A stretch of 64,000 bases of DNA, from the NCBI RefSeq assembly GCF_000519185.1, contig NZ_JAFA01000001.1:248001-312000 (forward strand), in the 5' to 3' direction. Of this stretch, positions 1 through 12,304 are shown piece by piece. Below the pieces are notes generated by a model. The model ran no database searches and was not told where the DNA came from. It was given only the letters and a program-made list of their open reading frames with translations. Source of the stretch: Paraburkholderia nodosa DSM 21604 (GTDB lineage: Bacteria > Pseudomonadota > Gammaproteobacteria > Burkholderiales > Burkholderiaceae). The position numbers and the translations under genes were made by a program. How positions within the stretch are numbered: the first letter of the stretch is position 1; every line of letters starts with the position of its first letter.

Positions 1-1
1 C

Positions 2-2395
<2,394 letters not shown>

Positions 2396-2496
2396 CGAGG
2401 CAAACCCAGGCCATGTTGAGCGGCTTAGTGCGCGAAGCACCGCGCGGCACCGCTCAGCCGACACCGGCGACTCTGTCGCGAACCCAGGGAGTCCAT

Positions 2497-3060
2497 GTGA
2501 TTCGCAGATCGTTTCTCAGGTTGTTCCCGCTCGTGGCGGGCAGCGCGCTGGCCCTCTCGGCGTGCGGCTTCCAGCTGCGCGGCGAGGAGAACTTCGCCTT
2601 CAAGCGCCTCGCCGTCGTCGGCGCGCCGCCGCCGCTCGCCGGGCGCCTCTCGCGTATGGTCGAAGGCGGCAGCGATTCGGTGGTGGTCGACTCGGTGGCC
2701 AATGCCGACGCCGTGCTGCGCGTTTCCGAAGGGCGTGGCTTCAGCACGCTCACGCTCAATTCGCTCGGCGCGGTCGTGGAATATCAGGTCAACTACTCGC
2801 TGAACTATGTGCTAATGAAACCGGACGGCACCGTGCTGATCCAGCCGAGCGTGATTTCGCTGAACCGCGCGATGACCTACAGCGATCAGTTCGCGACCGC
2901 CAAGACTCAGGAAGCCGATCTGCTATTCACCGACATGCAGAACGACGCTGTCGACCAGCTCATGCGGCGCCTTGCCGTGCTGAAATCGATCAGCCCGACG
3001 CCCGATCAGGTCGTGCCGGGTGTCGCGCCGCGCGCACCGCTGCCGCCGCCGCCGCTGTGA
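2497..3060 (+). CDS. lptE: LPS-assembly lipoprotein LptE
   Basis: Outer-membrane lipoprotein that plugs the LptD beta-barrel and helps insert lipopolysaccharide into the outer leaflet. The GTG at 2497 was chosen because an AGGGAG Shine-Dalgarno sits 5 bases upstream. It gives a textbook lipoprotein signal: basic start (IRRSFLR), hydrophobic core, then lipobox LSAC with the acylated Cys followed by GFQLRG, which is typical of LptE. The protein is 187 aa, close to the family size, with a proline-rich C-terminus. The frame is open further upstream but without a signal peptide. leuS-lptE-holA is a familiar gene order in proteobacteria and suggests a shared transcript. Confidence 0.95.
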   Translation: MIRRSFLRLFPLVAGSALALSACGFQLRGEENFAFKRLAVVGAPPPLAGRLSRMVEGGSDSVVVDSVANADAVLRVSEGRGFSTLTLNSLGAVVEYQVNYSLNYVLMKPDGTVLIQPSVISLNRAMTYSDQFATAKTQEADLLFTDMQNDAVDQLMRRLAVLKSISPTPDQVVPGVAPRAPLPPPPL

Positions 3061-3103
3061 TGCGCGCGGTTTCCCTCTACTGAGCGATCTTCGACCGAGC
3101 GCC

Positions 3104-4318
3104 ATGCAACTGCGACCCGACGCACTCGAACCGCACCTCGCCAGAGGCCTCGCCGGCCTGTACGTCGTCTACGGCGACGAACACCTGCTCGCCCAGGAGG
3201 CGTGCGACCGCATCCGCGCGGCTGCGCGCGCGGCGGGCTTTACCGACCGCTCGGTGTTTACCGTCGAGCGCGGCTTCGACTGGAGCTCGCTGCTCGGCGC
3301 GAGCCAGTCGATGTCGCTGTTCGGCGATCGCCAGCTGGTGGAGTTGCGCATTCCGTCGGGCAAGCCCGGCAAGGAAGGCGCGGACGCGCTCAAGACGCTC
3401 GCCGCCGCCTCGAATCCCGACGTGCTGATGCTCGTCACGCTGCCGCGCCTCGACGCCGCCACGCAGAAGTCTGCCTGGTTCACGGCGCTGGCTGAGAGTG
3501 GCGTCGCGCTGAAGATCGACCCCGTCGAACGCGCGGCGCTGCCGAACTGGATCGGCCAGCGTCTGGCGCTGCAAGGCCAGCGCGTGGCGTCCGGCGAGGA
3601 CGGCCGGCGCGCGCTGCAATTCGTGGCGGAGCGTGTGGAAGGCAACCTGCTGGCGGCGCATCAGGAAATTCAGAAGCTTGGTTTGCTTTACCCGCAAGGC
3701 GTGCTGAGCTTCGAGCAGATTCACGACGCCGTGCTCAACGTCGCGCGCTACGACGTATTCAAGCTCAACGAAGCGATGCTCACAGGCGACGTTGGCCGCC
3801 TTGCGCGCATGCTCGACGGGCTGCAGGGCGAAGGCGAGGCTTCGGTGCTGGTGCTGTGGGCCGTGGTCGAAGAAATCCGCACGCTGCTGCGCATCAAGCG
3901 CGGCGTGGCGGCGGGCAAGCCGCTCGCCATGCTGCTGCGCGAGAACCGCGTGTGGGGGCCGCGCGAGCGGCTCATCGGGCCGGCGCTGTCGCGCCTGAGC
4001 GAAGCGACGCTTGAGCGCGGTCTCGCGCTCGCGGCGCGCCTCGACCGCCAGGTCAAGGGGCTTTCGGGTCAATCGCGCGCCGACTGGCGCAATGCGCTGC
4101 CGCCCGATGCCTGGGATGGCCTGTTCGAACTCGCCATGACCGTGGCCTCGCCGCGCGACGGTGCACCGCAGGCGCGCGCCGCCGCCGGTGCGCGTGGTGC
4201 TGCGGCGCCAGGGCGCGCGCAGCCGGGCGGTCAGCCAACTGGCCCAGCCGCGGCGGCAGCCGCCGCAGCGGCCGCGGCCCGACCGCGCACCGCAGGGCCG
4301 TCGCGCCGGCAAGGCTAA
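3104..4318 (+). CDS. holA: DNA polymerase III subunit delta
   Basis: Delta subunit of the clamp loader. It contacts the beta sliding clamp and opens it during loading. The ATG at 3104 gives MQLRPDALEPHL and 404 aa, longer than the roughly 340 aa of E. coli HolA. The N-terminal part has the family pattern LYVVYGDEHLLAQEACDRIR; the middle (LPNWIGQRL, VEGNLLAAHQEIQKL, YDVFKLNEAML) fits domains II and III. The extra length is a C-terminal tail rich in Ala, Gly, Pro and Arg, ending in a run of 11 alanines and a short basic stretch, probably disordered. No strong Shine-Dalgarno is visible. It follows lptE by 43 bases. Confidence 0.95.
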   Translation: MQLRPDALEPHLARGLAGLYVVYGDEHLLAQEACDRIRAAARAAGFTDRSVFTVERGFDWSSLLGASQSMSLFGDRQLVELRIPSGKPGKEGADALKTLAAASNPDVLMLVTLPRLDAATQKSAWFTALAESGVALKIDPVERAALPNWIGQRLALQGQRVASGEDGRRALQFVAERVEGNLLAAHQEIQKLGLLYPQGVLSFEQIHDAVLNVARYDVFKLNEAMLTGDVGRLARMLDGLQGEGEASVLVLWAVVEEIRTLLRIKRGVAAGKPLAMLLRENRVWGPRERLIGPALSRLSEATLERGLALAARLDRQVKGLSGQSRADWRNALPPDAWDGLFELAMTVASPRDGAPQARAAAGARGAAAPGRAQPGGQPTGPAAAAAAAAAAARPRTAGPSRRQG

Positions 4319-4515
4319 AGCGTTCCGCGCTTGCCTGAACCGGCACTTCGGCGCCTGCTTTACGCCCGCTGCGCGGCCGGTGCACCTGCCACGCCGCCCG
4401 GCCACGTCCAGCAGACCTTGGCGGCTGGCCTTAAAATCGGGCTGAACCGCTTTGAATCAAACCGTGCTTGGCGCTCATCCGACTGCGCCTCACGCGCCGC
4501 ATGACGAAAGACACC

Positions 4516-5787
4516 ATGGATATCGACCAGTACATGACCGACCTCGGCCGCCGCGCCCGCAACGCTTCGCGCGCGATGGCACGGGCCTCGACGGCCGCGA
4601 AGAACGCGGCGCTCGAAGCGGTGGCGCAAGCCATCGAGCGCGACGCGCAGCACTTGAAGGATGCGAACGCACGCGACCTCGCGCGCGCGCAGGAGAAGGG
4701 CCACGACGCGGCGTTCATCGACCGCCTCACGCTTTCGGACCAGGCGCTCAAGACGATGGTCGAGGGGCTGCGCCAGGTCGCGGCGCTGGCTGACCCCATC
4801 GGCGAGATCAGCAACCTCAAGTTCCGCCCGAGCGGCATTCAGGTAGGGCAGATGCGCGTGCCGCTGGGCGTGATCGGCATCATCTACGAATCGCGGCCGA
4901 ACGTGACAATCGACGCGGCGGCGTTGTGCCTGAAGTCGGGCAACGCCACGATTCTGCGCGGCGGCTCCGAGGCGCTCGAATGCAATACAGCGCTCGCGAA
5001 GCTGATTGGCGAAGGGCTCGCGGCGGCCGGCCTGCCGCAGGACGCGGTGCAGGTGGTCGAGACTGCCGACCGCGCGGCCGTGGGCAAGCTCATCACGATG
5101 ACGGAATTCGTGGACGTGATCGTGCCGCGCGGCGGCAAGAGCCTGATCGAGCGCCTGATGGCCGAGGCGCGCGTGCCGATGATCAAGCACCTGGACGGCA
5201 TCTGCCATGTGTACGTGGACGACCGTGCCGATCTCGCCAAAGCCCTGACCGTGTGCGACAACGCCAAGACGCACCGCTACGGCACCTGCAACACGATGGA
5301 GACGCTGCTCGTGGCGCGCGGCATTGCGCACGACGTGCTGCCGCCGCTTGGGCGCCTGTATCGCGAGAAGGAAGTGGAGCTGCGCGTGGATGCTGCGGCG
5401 CGCTCGATTCTCGCCGACGCGGGCGTTGGTCCGCTGGTGGATGCGACCGAGGAAGACTGGCGTACCGAGTACCTCGCGCCCGTGCTGGCGGTGAAGGTGG
5501 TGGATACGCTCGACGACGCGATCGAGCACGTCAACGCCTACGGCTCGCACCACACGGATGCAATCGTCACCGAAGATCACGACCGCGCCATGCGCTTCCT
5601 GCGCGAAGTCGACTCGGCGAGCGTGATGCTGAACGCCTCGACGCGCTTTGCCGACGGTTTCGAGTTCGGCCTCGGTGCGGAGATCGGCATTTCGAACGAC
5701 AAGCTGCATGCGCGCGGCCCGGTCGGCCTGGAAGGGCTGACCTCGTTGAAGTACGTGGTGCTCGGCCACGGCGAAGGCCGTCAATAA
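4516..5787 (+). CDS. proA: Glutamate-5-semialdehyde dehydrogenase (gamma-glutamyl phosphate reductase)
   Basis: Second step of proline synthesis: NADPH-dependent reduction of gamma-glutamyl phosphate to glutamate 5-semialdehyde. The ATG at 4516 ([15 protein letters not shown]) gives 423 aa, the usual size; an ATG at 4501 would add only five residues. The aldehyde-dehydrogenase-like fold shows [17 protein letters not shown] near residue 117, [12 protein letters not shown], the [13 protein letters not shown] segment, the catalytic cysteine in [14 protein letters not shown] near residue 257, and [20 protein letters not shown] near the C-terminus. proB is not in the window, so proline synthesis genes are split, as is common in this group. 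Confidence 0.97.
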   Translation: MDIDQYMTDLGRRARNASRAMARASTAAKNAALEAVAQAIERDAQHLKDANARDLARAQEKGHDAAFIDRLTLSDQALKTMVEGLRQVAALADPIGEISNLKFRPSGIQVGQMRVPLGVIGIIYESRPNVTIDAAALCLKSGNATILRGGSEALECNTALAKLIGEGLAAAGLPQDAVQVVETADRAAVGKLITMTEFVDVIVPRGGKSLIERLMAEARVPMIKHLDGICHVYVDDRADLAKALTVCDNAKTHRYGTCNTMETLLVARGIAHDVLPPLGRLYREKEVELRVDAAARSILADAGVGPLVDATEEDWRTEYLAPVLAVKVVDTLDDAIEHVNAYGSHHTDAIVTEDHDRAMRFLREVDSASVMLNASTRFADGFEFGLGAEIGISNDKLHARGPVGLEGLTSLKYVVLGHGEGRQ

Positions 5788-5798
5788 TCGCGCATCGC

Positions 5799-5832
5799 AC
5801 GAGGCGGAGCACGGCGTAGCGCCCCGCCTCGT
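5799..5832 (+). other. Hairpin between proA and hemJ
   Basis: Nine-base-pair perfect stem (5799-5807 with 5824-5832) enclosing a 16-base GC-rich loop. No T-run follows, so this is not a canonical intrinsic terminator. It may limit read-through or protect the 3' end of the proA message. Confidence 0.4.
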
Positions 5833-5862
5833 TGGACGATCGCTCACGAAGAAGAAAAAATA

Positions 5863-6285
5863 ATGTCGATGCTCTGGGTCAAGACGTTTCACATCGTACT
5901 GATCGCCTCGTGGTTCGCGGGCCTGTTCTACCTGCCGCGCATCTTCGTGAATCTCGCGATGGAAACCGAGCCTGCGGCCGTCAAGCGACTGCTCATCATG
6001 GCGCGCAAACTCTACCGCTTCATGACAATGATCGCCGTGCCCGCGCTGCTGTGCGGGCTGTGGCTGTGGCTCGTGGTGGGCATCGGGCGCGGCCAGGGCT
6101 GGATTCACGCGAAGGTGGGCGTGGTGCTGCTGCTGATTGGCTATCACGCGTATTGCGGACGTTTGCTCAAGACCTTCGAGCGCGGCGAAAACCGCCGCTC
6201 CGACAAGTGGTATCGCATGTTCAACGAGTTGCCAGTGCTGGGCATGCTGGCCGCCGTGGCGTTGGCTGTCATCAAGCCGTTCTGA
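5863..6285 (+). CDS. hemJ: CopD/HemJ-family membrane protein, probable protoporphyrinogen IX oxidase
   Basis: Small integral membrane protein of 140 aa with about four hydrophobic segments (roughly residues 5-25, 50-70, 80-98 and 122-138). The N-terminal [20 protein letters not shown] carries the conserved histidine and [10 protein letters not shown] signature of HemJ; the [11 protein letters not shown] segment carries the second conserved basic region. HemJ oxidises protoporphyrinogen IX to protoporphyrin IX in heme synthesis in organisms that lack HemG or HemY. Family membership is clear; the enzymatic role is inferred from the family. It lies 75 bases after proA, separated by a hairpin, and the degraded adhesin remnant follows. 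Confidence 0.85.
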   Translation: MSMLWVKTFHIVLIASWFAGLFYLPRIFVNLAMETEPAAVKRLLIMARKLYRFMTMIAVPALLCGLWLWLVVGIGRGQGWIHAKVGVVLLLIGYHAYCGRLLKTFERGENRRSDKWYRMFNELPVLGMLAAVALAVIKPF

Positions 6286-6365
6286 ACCTCTGGCGCCGCC
6301 ACTGCGGCGCGCAATTCAGCTTCTTTCCTGCGCGAGCGCCGTCAGATTGTGCCCGTCGTCTCGCG

Positions 6366-6746
6366 GTGCATACCAACTCGATGGCGGCCGGCGGCGGTGC
6401 GATTGCTTCGGGTGCGAACTCGACGTCGATTGGAGACTCGGCGAGGGCCACGGACAACTCAGTCGCGCTGGGTGCAAACTCAGTGGCGGACGAGGACAAC
6501 GCTGTGTCCGTGGGCTCGCAAGTCAATGAGCGTCGTATCACCAACGTCGCGAGTGGCGTCAACACTACCGATGCGGTGAACATGGGGCAGCTGCAGAGCG
6601 GCCTGAATACGCTTCAGAGCAACGTCAACTCGGTGGCGCTCGGCGCATCGGCGCGCATCACGCAGAACCTCAAGGTGAAGGTCGGCGGCGGTTATGCATC
6701 GGGTGGCGGTGCCACGGTCGGCGGCGGTATGTCGTACCAGTGGTAA
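6366..6746 (+). pseudogene. Remnant of a YadA-type trimeric autotransporter adhesin
   Basis: The frame from about 6366 encodes head repeats ([36 protein letters not shown]), a neck/stalk motif ([20 protein letters not shown]), a short coiled coil ([15 protein letters not shown]) and the end of the membrane anchor, finishing in the aromatic MSYQW. No signal peptide, no extended head and no start with a ribosome site can be seen; the first ATG is at 6381. The anchor looks shortened: the stalk runs straight into [19 protein letters not shown], so only about two of the usual four beta-strands remain. I read this as a gene lost from its 5' end with an internal anchor deletion, most likely non-functional. 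A terminator follows at 6798. Confidence 0.75.
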
Positions 6747-6797
6747 GCCTGGCTTTCCCCCGTTGTTCGGCCGCGTAGTTCAGGCCGAAACGCAAAG

Positions 6798-6824
6798 CGG
6801 ACTCCCTCGGGAGTCCGTTTTTTT
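6798..6824 (+). terminator. Intrinsic terminator after adhesin remnant
   Basis: GC-rich stem of nine pairs with a two-base loop as written (in practice a 4-6-base loop), followed by seven T residues at 6818-6824. It probably ended the original adhesin transcript and lies just before the convergent 3' end of hexR. Confidence 0.85.
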
Positions 6825-6857
6825 GTGGGCGCGTTCTGATCCGCCGTTAGCCTGTCG

Positions 6858-7715
6858 TTAGCCGTTAGGGTCCAGACGTCGTCGCGCGATGATCTCCTTC
6901 GCATCGGCGAGTTTCTCCGCAAGCTCTGGACCGCGCTGCAGCGCCACACCTACCGCGAGTATGTCACCGATCGCAAGGTGCGAAGTCCGCGAAGTCATCG
7001 GCGAGAAGACGTCGGTGTCCTCGTCGACATTCGCGTGCAGGCCGACGCTCGCCAGGCGCGCGAGCGGCGAGGTGCCATGCGTGATCGCGATCACCTTCGC
7101 GCCGCGATCGAGCGCCGTGCGCGCGGCGTCCACGATGTCGCGCGTGCGCCCCGTGTTCGAGATCGCCACCACGACATCGCCGGGGCCGAGCAACGCCGCC
7201 GACATCAGGAACGTATGCGGGTCTGAATACGCGACGCTCGGCATGCCGAGCCGGAAGAACTTGTGCTGCATGTCCTGCGCGGCGATGCCCGAGCCACCCG
7301 CACCATAGAACTCGATACGCGCCGCATGCGCGAGCAGGCCGATCGCCGCGGCGAGCGAGTCCGTCGAGAGGTTGTTGCGCACCTGCACGAGCGCGCCGAT
7401 GGTGCGGTCGAGCACCTTGGCCGCGACGCCCGGCACGGGCTCGTCCGGTCTCACGTCGCGATAGACGGCCGGGTGCTCGGTCGGCAGATCGGCGGCAACG
7501 GCCTGCGCGAGGCGAATCTTGAACTCGCGGAATCCCGAGAACCCCAACGCATGGCAAAACCGCGCGATGGTCGGCTGGCTCACGCCCGCCCGCTCGGCGA
7601 CCTCGGTCATCGACAGATCGAGCACCTCGCGTGGCGCCTGGATCACGTAATCGGCGAGCTTGCGCTCCGAAGGGCGCAATTGCTCGCGCATGGCTTTCAC
7701 CTGGGACAGCAGCAT
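6858..7715 (-). CDS. hexR: RpiR-family transcriptional regulator, HexR type
   Basis: 285 aa: an N-terminal helix-turn-helix of the RpiR family (MTEVAERAGVSQPTIARFCHALGF at about residues 36-59, written here as one motif region) and a C-terminal SIS sugar-phosphate-binding domain (FYGAGGSGIAAQDMQHKF, VVVAISNTGRTRDIVDAA, GAKVIAITHGTSPLA). HexR proteins repress Entner-Doudoroff and glucose catabolism genes and release DNA when KDPG binds the SIS domain. Divergent transcription from edd, with two HexR-like boxes in the 289-base gap, supports this identity. The ATG at 7715 is the only good start before the HTH. The regulator probably controls edd, eda and its own expression. Confidence 0.88.
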   Translation of the reverse strand: MLLSQVKAMREQLRPSERKLADYVIQAPREVLDLSMTEVAERAGVSQPTIARFCHALGFSGFREFKIRLAQAVAADLPTEHPAVYRDVRPDEPVPGVAAKVLDRTIGALVQVRNNLSTDSLAAAIGLLAHAARIEFYGAGGSGIAAQDMQHKFFRLGMPSVAYSDPHTFLMSAALLGPGDVVVAISNTGRTRDIVDAARTALDRGAKVIAITHGTSPLARLASVGLHANVDEDTDVFSPMTSRTSHLAIGDILAVGVALQRGPELAEKLADAKEIIARRRLDPNG

Positions 7716-7739
7716 CAGGAAACTCGCACTATGCTGAAA

Positions 7740-7761
7740 GATCCGTGGACTATAACGGATC
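7740..7761. promoter_or_regulatory. Inverted repeat in hexR upstream region
   Basis: Arms GATCCGT and ACGGATC (7740-7746, 7755-7761) are separated by eight bases. It lies 25 bases upstream of hexR and nine bases before the first HexR-like box. It could be part of the hexR promoter control region; the function is inferred only from symmetry and place. Confidence 0.35.
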
Positions 7762-7769
7762 GGACGTTA

Positions 7770-7784
7770 TGTACAAAAACTACA
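7770..7784. promoter_or_regulatory. Candidate HexR operator 1
   Basis: TGTACAAAAACTACA matches the published HexR-type pattern TGTARTWWWAYTACA at most positions. Read on the minus strand it begins TGTAGTTTTT, the same ten bases as box 2. It lies 55 bases upstream of hexR and is placed to control hexR or the divergent edd promoter. Confidence 0.6.
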
Positions 7785-7901
7785 GGATCGCCGTTTGCTT
7801 CTTTTCAGTCCAGGCGTGAATCAACGCGCAAGGCCTGTAAATAATGAGACTAGGCGTTCGTTTAACGTTGCGCTCCCAGGGTCTTACCGGGATTGTCGTC
7901 T

Positions 7902-7916
7902 TGTAGTTTTTCTACT
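7902..7916. promoter_or_regulatory. Candidate HexR operator 2
   Basis: TGTAGTTTTTCTACT is a near-palindrome fitting the HexR pattern with mismatches on the right side. It lies 89 bases upstream of the edd start codon, a position suited to repression of edd-eda. It shares TGTAGTTTTT with the minus-strand reading of box 1. Confidence 0.6.
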
Positions 7917-8004
7917 AACATCGCGCCATCGCTGTCTGGTGCGCCCAAAGCGCGCCCGATCTGGCCCCGAGCGTCCCCGCCGTGACAAGAAGGAAGGAGA
8001 TTCG

Positions 8005-9900
<1,896 letters not shown>

Positions 9901-9923
9901 ATTCATCATCAAGGAGCCTGAAC

Positions 9924-10565
9924 ATGGCAAATAGCACAGTCGCCGACATCGTTCGCCTCGGTCCCGTCATCCCGGTGCTCGCATTCGACACGCCGGAGCA
10001 GGGCGAGCACGTTTCCCGCGCGCTCCACGCGGGCGGCGTGAAGGTGCTCGAAATCACACTGCGCACGAAGGCCGGCCTCGAAGCGATCGAGCGCGCCGCG
10101 AAGATCGCGCCGGATATCGTCGTGGGCGTGGGCACGATCACGAAGCCCGAGCACTGCGCGCTCGCGAAGCAGGCCGGCGCACAGTTCGGCGTTTCGCCGG
10201 GCCTCACGCGCGAGATTCATCAGGCTTCGCTCGACGCGGGCCTGCCGCTGCTGCCGGGCGTGATGACGCCGACCGACATCATCGTCGCGATGGAACTGGG
10301 CTACGAGATCGTCAAGTTCTTCCCGGCGGTTCCGGCCGGTGGCCTGAACATGCTGCAGGCCTTCCACGGCCCGTTCCCGACGCTCAAGTTCTGCCCGACG
10401 GGCGGTATCAGCGCCGAATCCGCGCCGACCTTCCTCGCGCTGCCCAACGTGGTGTGCGTGGGCGGCTCGTGGCTTACGCCGAAGGCGGCCATCTCCGCGC
10501 AGAACTGGGACGAAGTCACGCGCCTTGCGCACGCCGCGAGCGAGCTGTCGCGCCCGGTGCGCTAA
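9924..10565 (+). CDS. eda: KDPG/KHG aldolase
   Basis: Cleaves KDPG to pyruvate and glyceraldehyde 3-phosphate, the last dedicated Entner-Doudoroff step. The protein is 213 aa with an AAGGAG ribosome site. Family motifs along the barrel are GPVIPVLAFDTPEQG, LEITLRTKAGLEAI (catalytic Glu), VGVGTITKPEH, QFGVSPGLTREI, LPGVMTPTDI, the Schiff-base lysine in IVKFFPAVPAGG near residue 132, and FCPTGGISAE. It is 23 bases downstream of edd. A long hairpin begins about 100 bases downstream, separating it from the permease gene. Confidence 0.97.
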   Translation: MANSTVADIVRLGPVIPVLAFDTPEQGEHVSRALHAGGVKVLEITLRTKAGLEAIERAAKIAPDIVVGVGTITKPEHCALAKQAGAQFGVSPGLTREIHQASLDAGLPLLPGVMTPTDIIVAMELGYEIVKFFPAVPAGGLNMLQAFHGPFPTLKFCPTGGISAESAPTFLALPNVVCVGGSWLTPKAAISAQNWDEVTRLAHAASELSRPVR

Positions 10566-10661
10566 TCGAGCGCGTCTGCTTGTTGCTCTGACGCGCGCGC
10601 CGCATGTTGCGGCGCAACGAAGACCGGAATGCCGCGCCCCGCATGTATGGAGGGCGTGCAG

Positions 10662-10708
10662 CGAGCCGCGCAAACGGCGCCTTTCAGGCGCGCGCTTTGC
10701 GCGGCTCG
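10662..10708 (+). other. Long hairpin between eda and gluconate permease gene
   Basis: Thirteen-base-pair perfect stem (10662-10674 with 10696-10708). Its 21-base loop contains a further 5-bp stem (GCGCC/GGCGC). There is no T-run downstream, so it is not a plain intrinsic terminator. It could end or stabilise the edd-eda message. The rest of the 298-base gap holds a TACAAT -10-like hexamer at 10751-10756 without a convincing -35. Confidence 0.45.
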
Positions 10709-10863
10709 CGTGTCATTCAAGCACGCTGCACCAAAAGTCGTTATAAGCTCTACAATCCCCGGCCCGGCGACGGCCGGCACTTTTGTCCCGTGGGCCGCTG
10801 CTGCGCTCATCCGTCGCCGCACAGGGCAAAAGGATTTCGAACAACTACCTGGAGAAGAGCCTC

Positions 10864-12225
10864 ATGGGAGTGGCCCACGGCAGCATGCTGCTGATTTACG
10901 CGCTCGTCGCGATCGCCGCGCTGATCCTGCTGATCACGCGCTTCAAGGTTTATCCATTTCTCGTCCTGATCATCGTTTCGCTGCTGCTCGGCCTCGCCGT
11001 CGGCATGCCGATGGATCAGATCGTCAAGTCGTTCGAGACCGGCAACGGCAACACGCTCGGGCACATCGCCATCGTGGTGGGCCTCGGCACGATGCTCGGC
11101 AAGATGATGGCGGAGTCGGGCGGCGCCGAGCGCGTTGCCACGACGCTCATTCGCTGGTTCGGCGAGAAGAACATTCACTGGGCCATGATGGTCGTCGCGA
11201 TCATCGTCGGCTTGCCGGTGTTCTTCGAAGTCGGCTTCGTGCTGCTCATCCCGATCGCGTTCAACGTCGCGAAGCGCACCGGCAAGTCGCTTCTGCTGAT
11301 CGGCCTGCCGATGGTGGCGGGCCTTTCGGTCGTGCACGGGCTGATTCCGCCGCACCCGGCCGCGCTTCTGGCCGTGCAGGCGTATCACGCCGACATCGGC
11401 AAGACCATCGCTTACGGCCTGATCGTGGGCGTGCCCACGGCGATCATCGCCGGACCGCTCTTCGCGCTCTTCATTCACCGCTACATCAAGCTGCCGGAGA
11501 GCAATCCGCTTGCCGACCAGTTCGTGAGCAAGGCCGATCCCAAGCCCGATAGCGAACTGCCGAGCTTCGGCGTCACGCTCTTCACGATCCTGCTGCCCGT
11601 GATCCTCATGCTGATCGGCAGCTGGGCCGATCTCGTGTTCGCGCCCAAGACGCTGCCGAACAATCTGTTGCACTTTATCGGCACCTCGGACGTCGCGCTG
11701 CTGATCGCCGTGCTGGTAAGCTTCTGGACCTTCGGCGCGCAACGCGGCTTCACGCGCGAGCAGATCCAGAAGTTCTGCGGCGACTGTCTTGCGCCGATCG
11801 CGGGCATCACGCTGATCGTGGGCGCGGGCGGCGGCTTTGGCCGCGTGCTGATGGACAGCGGCGTGTCGAAGCAGATCGTCGAGCTGGCACAGAACGAACA
11901 TCTGTCGCCGCTCTTGCTCGGCTGGCTCGTCGCCGCGCTGATCCGTCTCGCAACGGGCTCGGCCACGGTCGCCATGACCACGGCCTGCGGCATCGTCGCG
12001 CCGATCGCATCGGCCAGCGCCATGACCGTGAAGCCGGAGCTGCTCGTGCTCGCCACGGGCTCGGGCTCGCTGATCTTCTCGCACGTCAACGACGGCGGTT
12101 TCTGGCTGATCAAGGAGTATTTCGGCATGAGCGTCGTGCAGACGTTCAAGACATGGTCATTGCTGGAGACCATTATTTCGCTGCTGGGCCTTGGTTTGAC
12201 CTTCGCCCTCGCAGCGGTGGTGTAA
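10864..12225 (+). CDS. gntP: Gluconate:proton symporter, GntP family
   Basis: Inner-membrane permease of 453 aa with about 12-14 hydrophobic segments. The ATG at 10864 has GGAGAAG upstream; the frame extends further but without a ribosome site. Family features are the N-terminal LLITRFKVYPFLVLIIVSLLLG, GNGNTLGHIAIVVGLGTMLGKMMAESGGAE, the VVHGLIPPHPAALLAV loop, and GSGSLIFSHVNDGGFWLIKEYFGM near the C-terminus. Its place between eda and gntK says the substrate is gluconate, though the family also carries other sugar acids. The exact paralog (GntP or GntT) cannot be told by eye. Confidence 0.92.
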   Translation: MGVAHGSMLLIYALVAIAALILLITRFKVYPFLVLIIVSLLLGLAVGMPMDQIVKSFETGNGNTLGHIAIVVGLGTMLGKMMAESGGAERVATTLIRWFGEKNIHWAMMVVAIIVGLPVFFEVGFVLLIPIAFNVAKRTGKSLLLIGLPMVAGLSVVHGLIPPHPAALLAVQAYHADIGKTIAYGLIVGVPTAIIAGPLFALFIHRYIKLPESNPLADQFVSKADPKPDSELPSFGVTLFTILLPVILMLIGSWADLVFAPKTLPNNLLHFIGTSDVALLIAVLVSFWTFGAQRGFTREQIQKFCGDCLAPIAGITLIVGAGGGFGRVLMDSGVSKQIVELAQNEHLSPLLLGWLVAALIRLATGSATVAMTTACGIVAPIASASAMTVKPELLVLATGSGSLIFSHVNDGGFWLIKEYFGMSVVQTFKTWSLLETIISLLGLGLTFALAAVV

Positions 12226-12304
12226 CGCGCAACTATGTTGCAGTCATGTTGCATGGGACCGGAGTCAGCGCTAAATCGCTAACTCCGTTCGACAGGAGCA
12301 GTAA

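Noticed and set aside
4240..4290. GCC/GCG/GCA-rich tract as a simple tandem repeat
   Set aside because: It codes an alanine run with mixed codons inside holA; no regular DNA repeat unit.
4360..6147. 595-codon open frame opposite proA and hemJ
   Set aside because: Antisense shadow; no start context or protein-like composition.
10725..10756. Promoter before the gluconate permease gene (CTGCAC ... TACAAT)
   Set aside because: The spacer is 20 bases and the -35 is weak; kept only as a remark under the hairpin entry.
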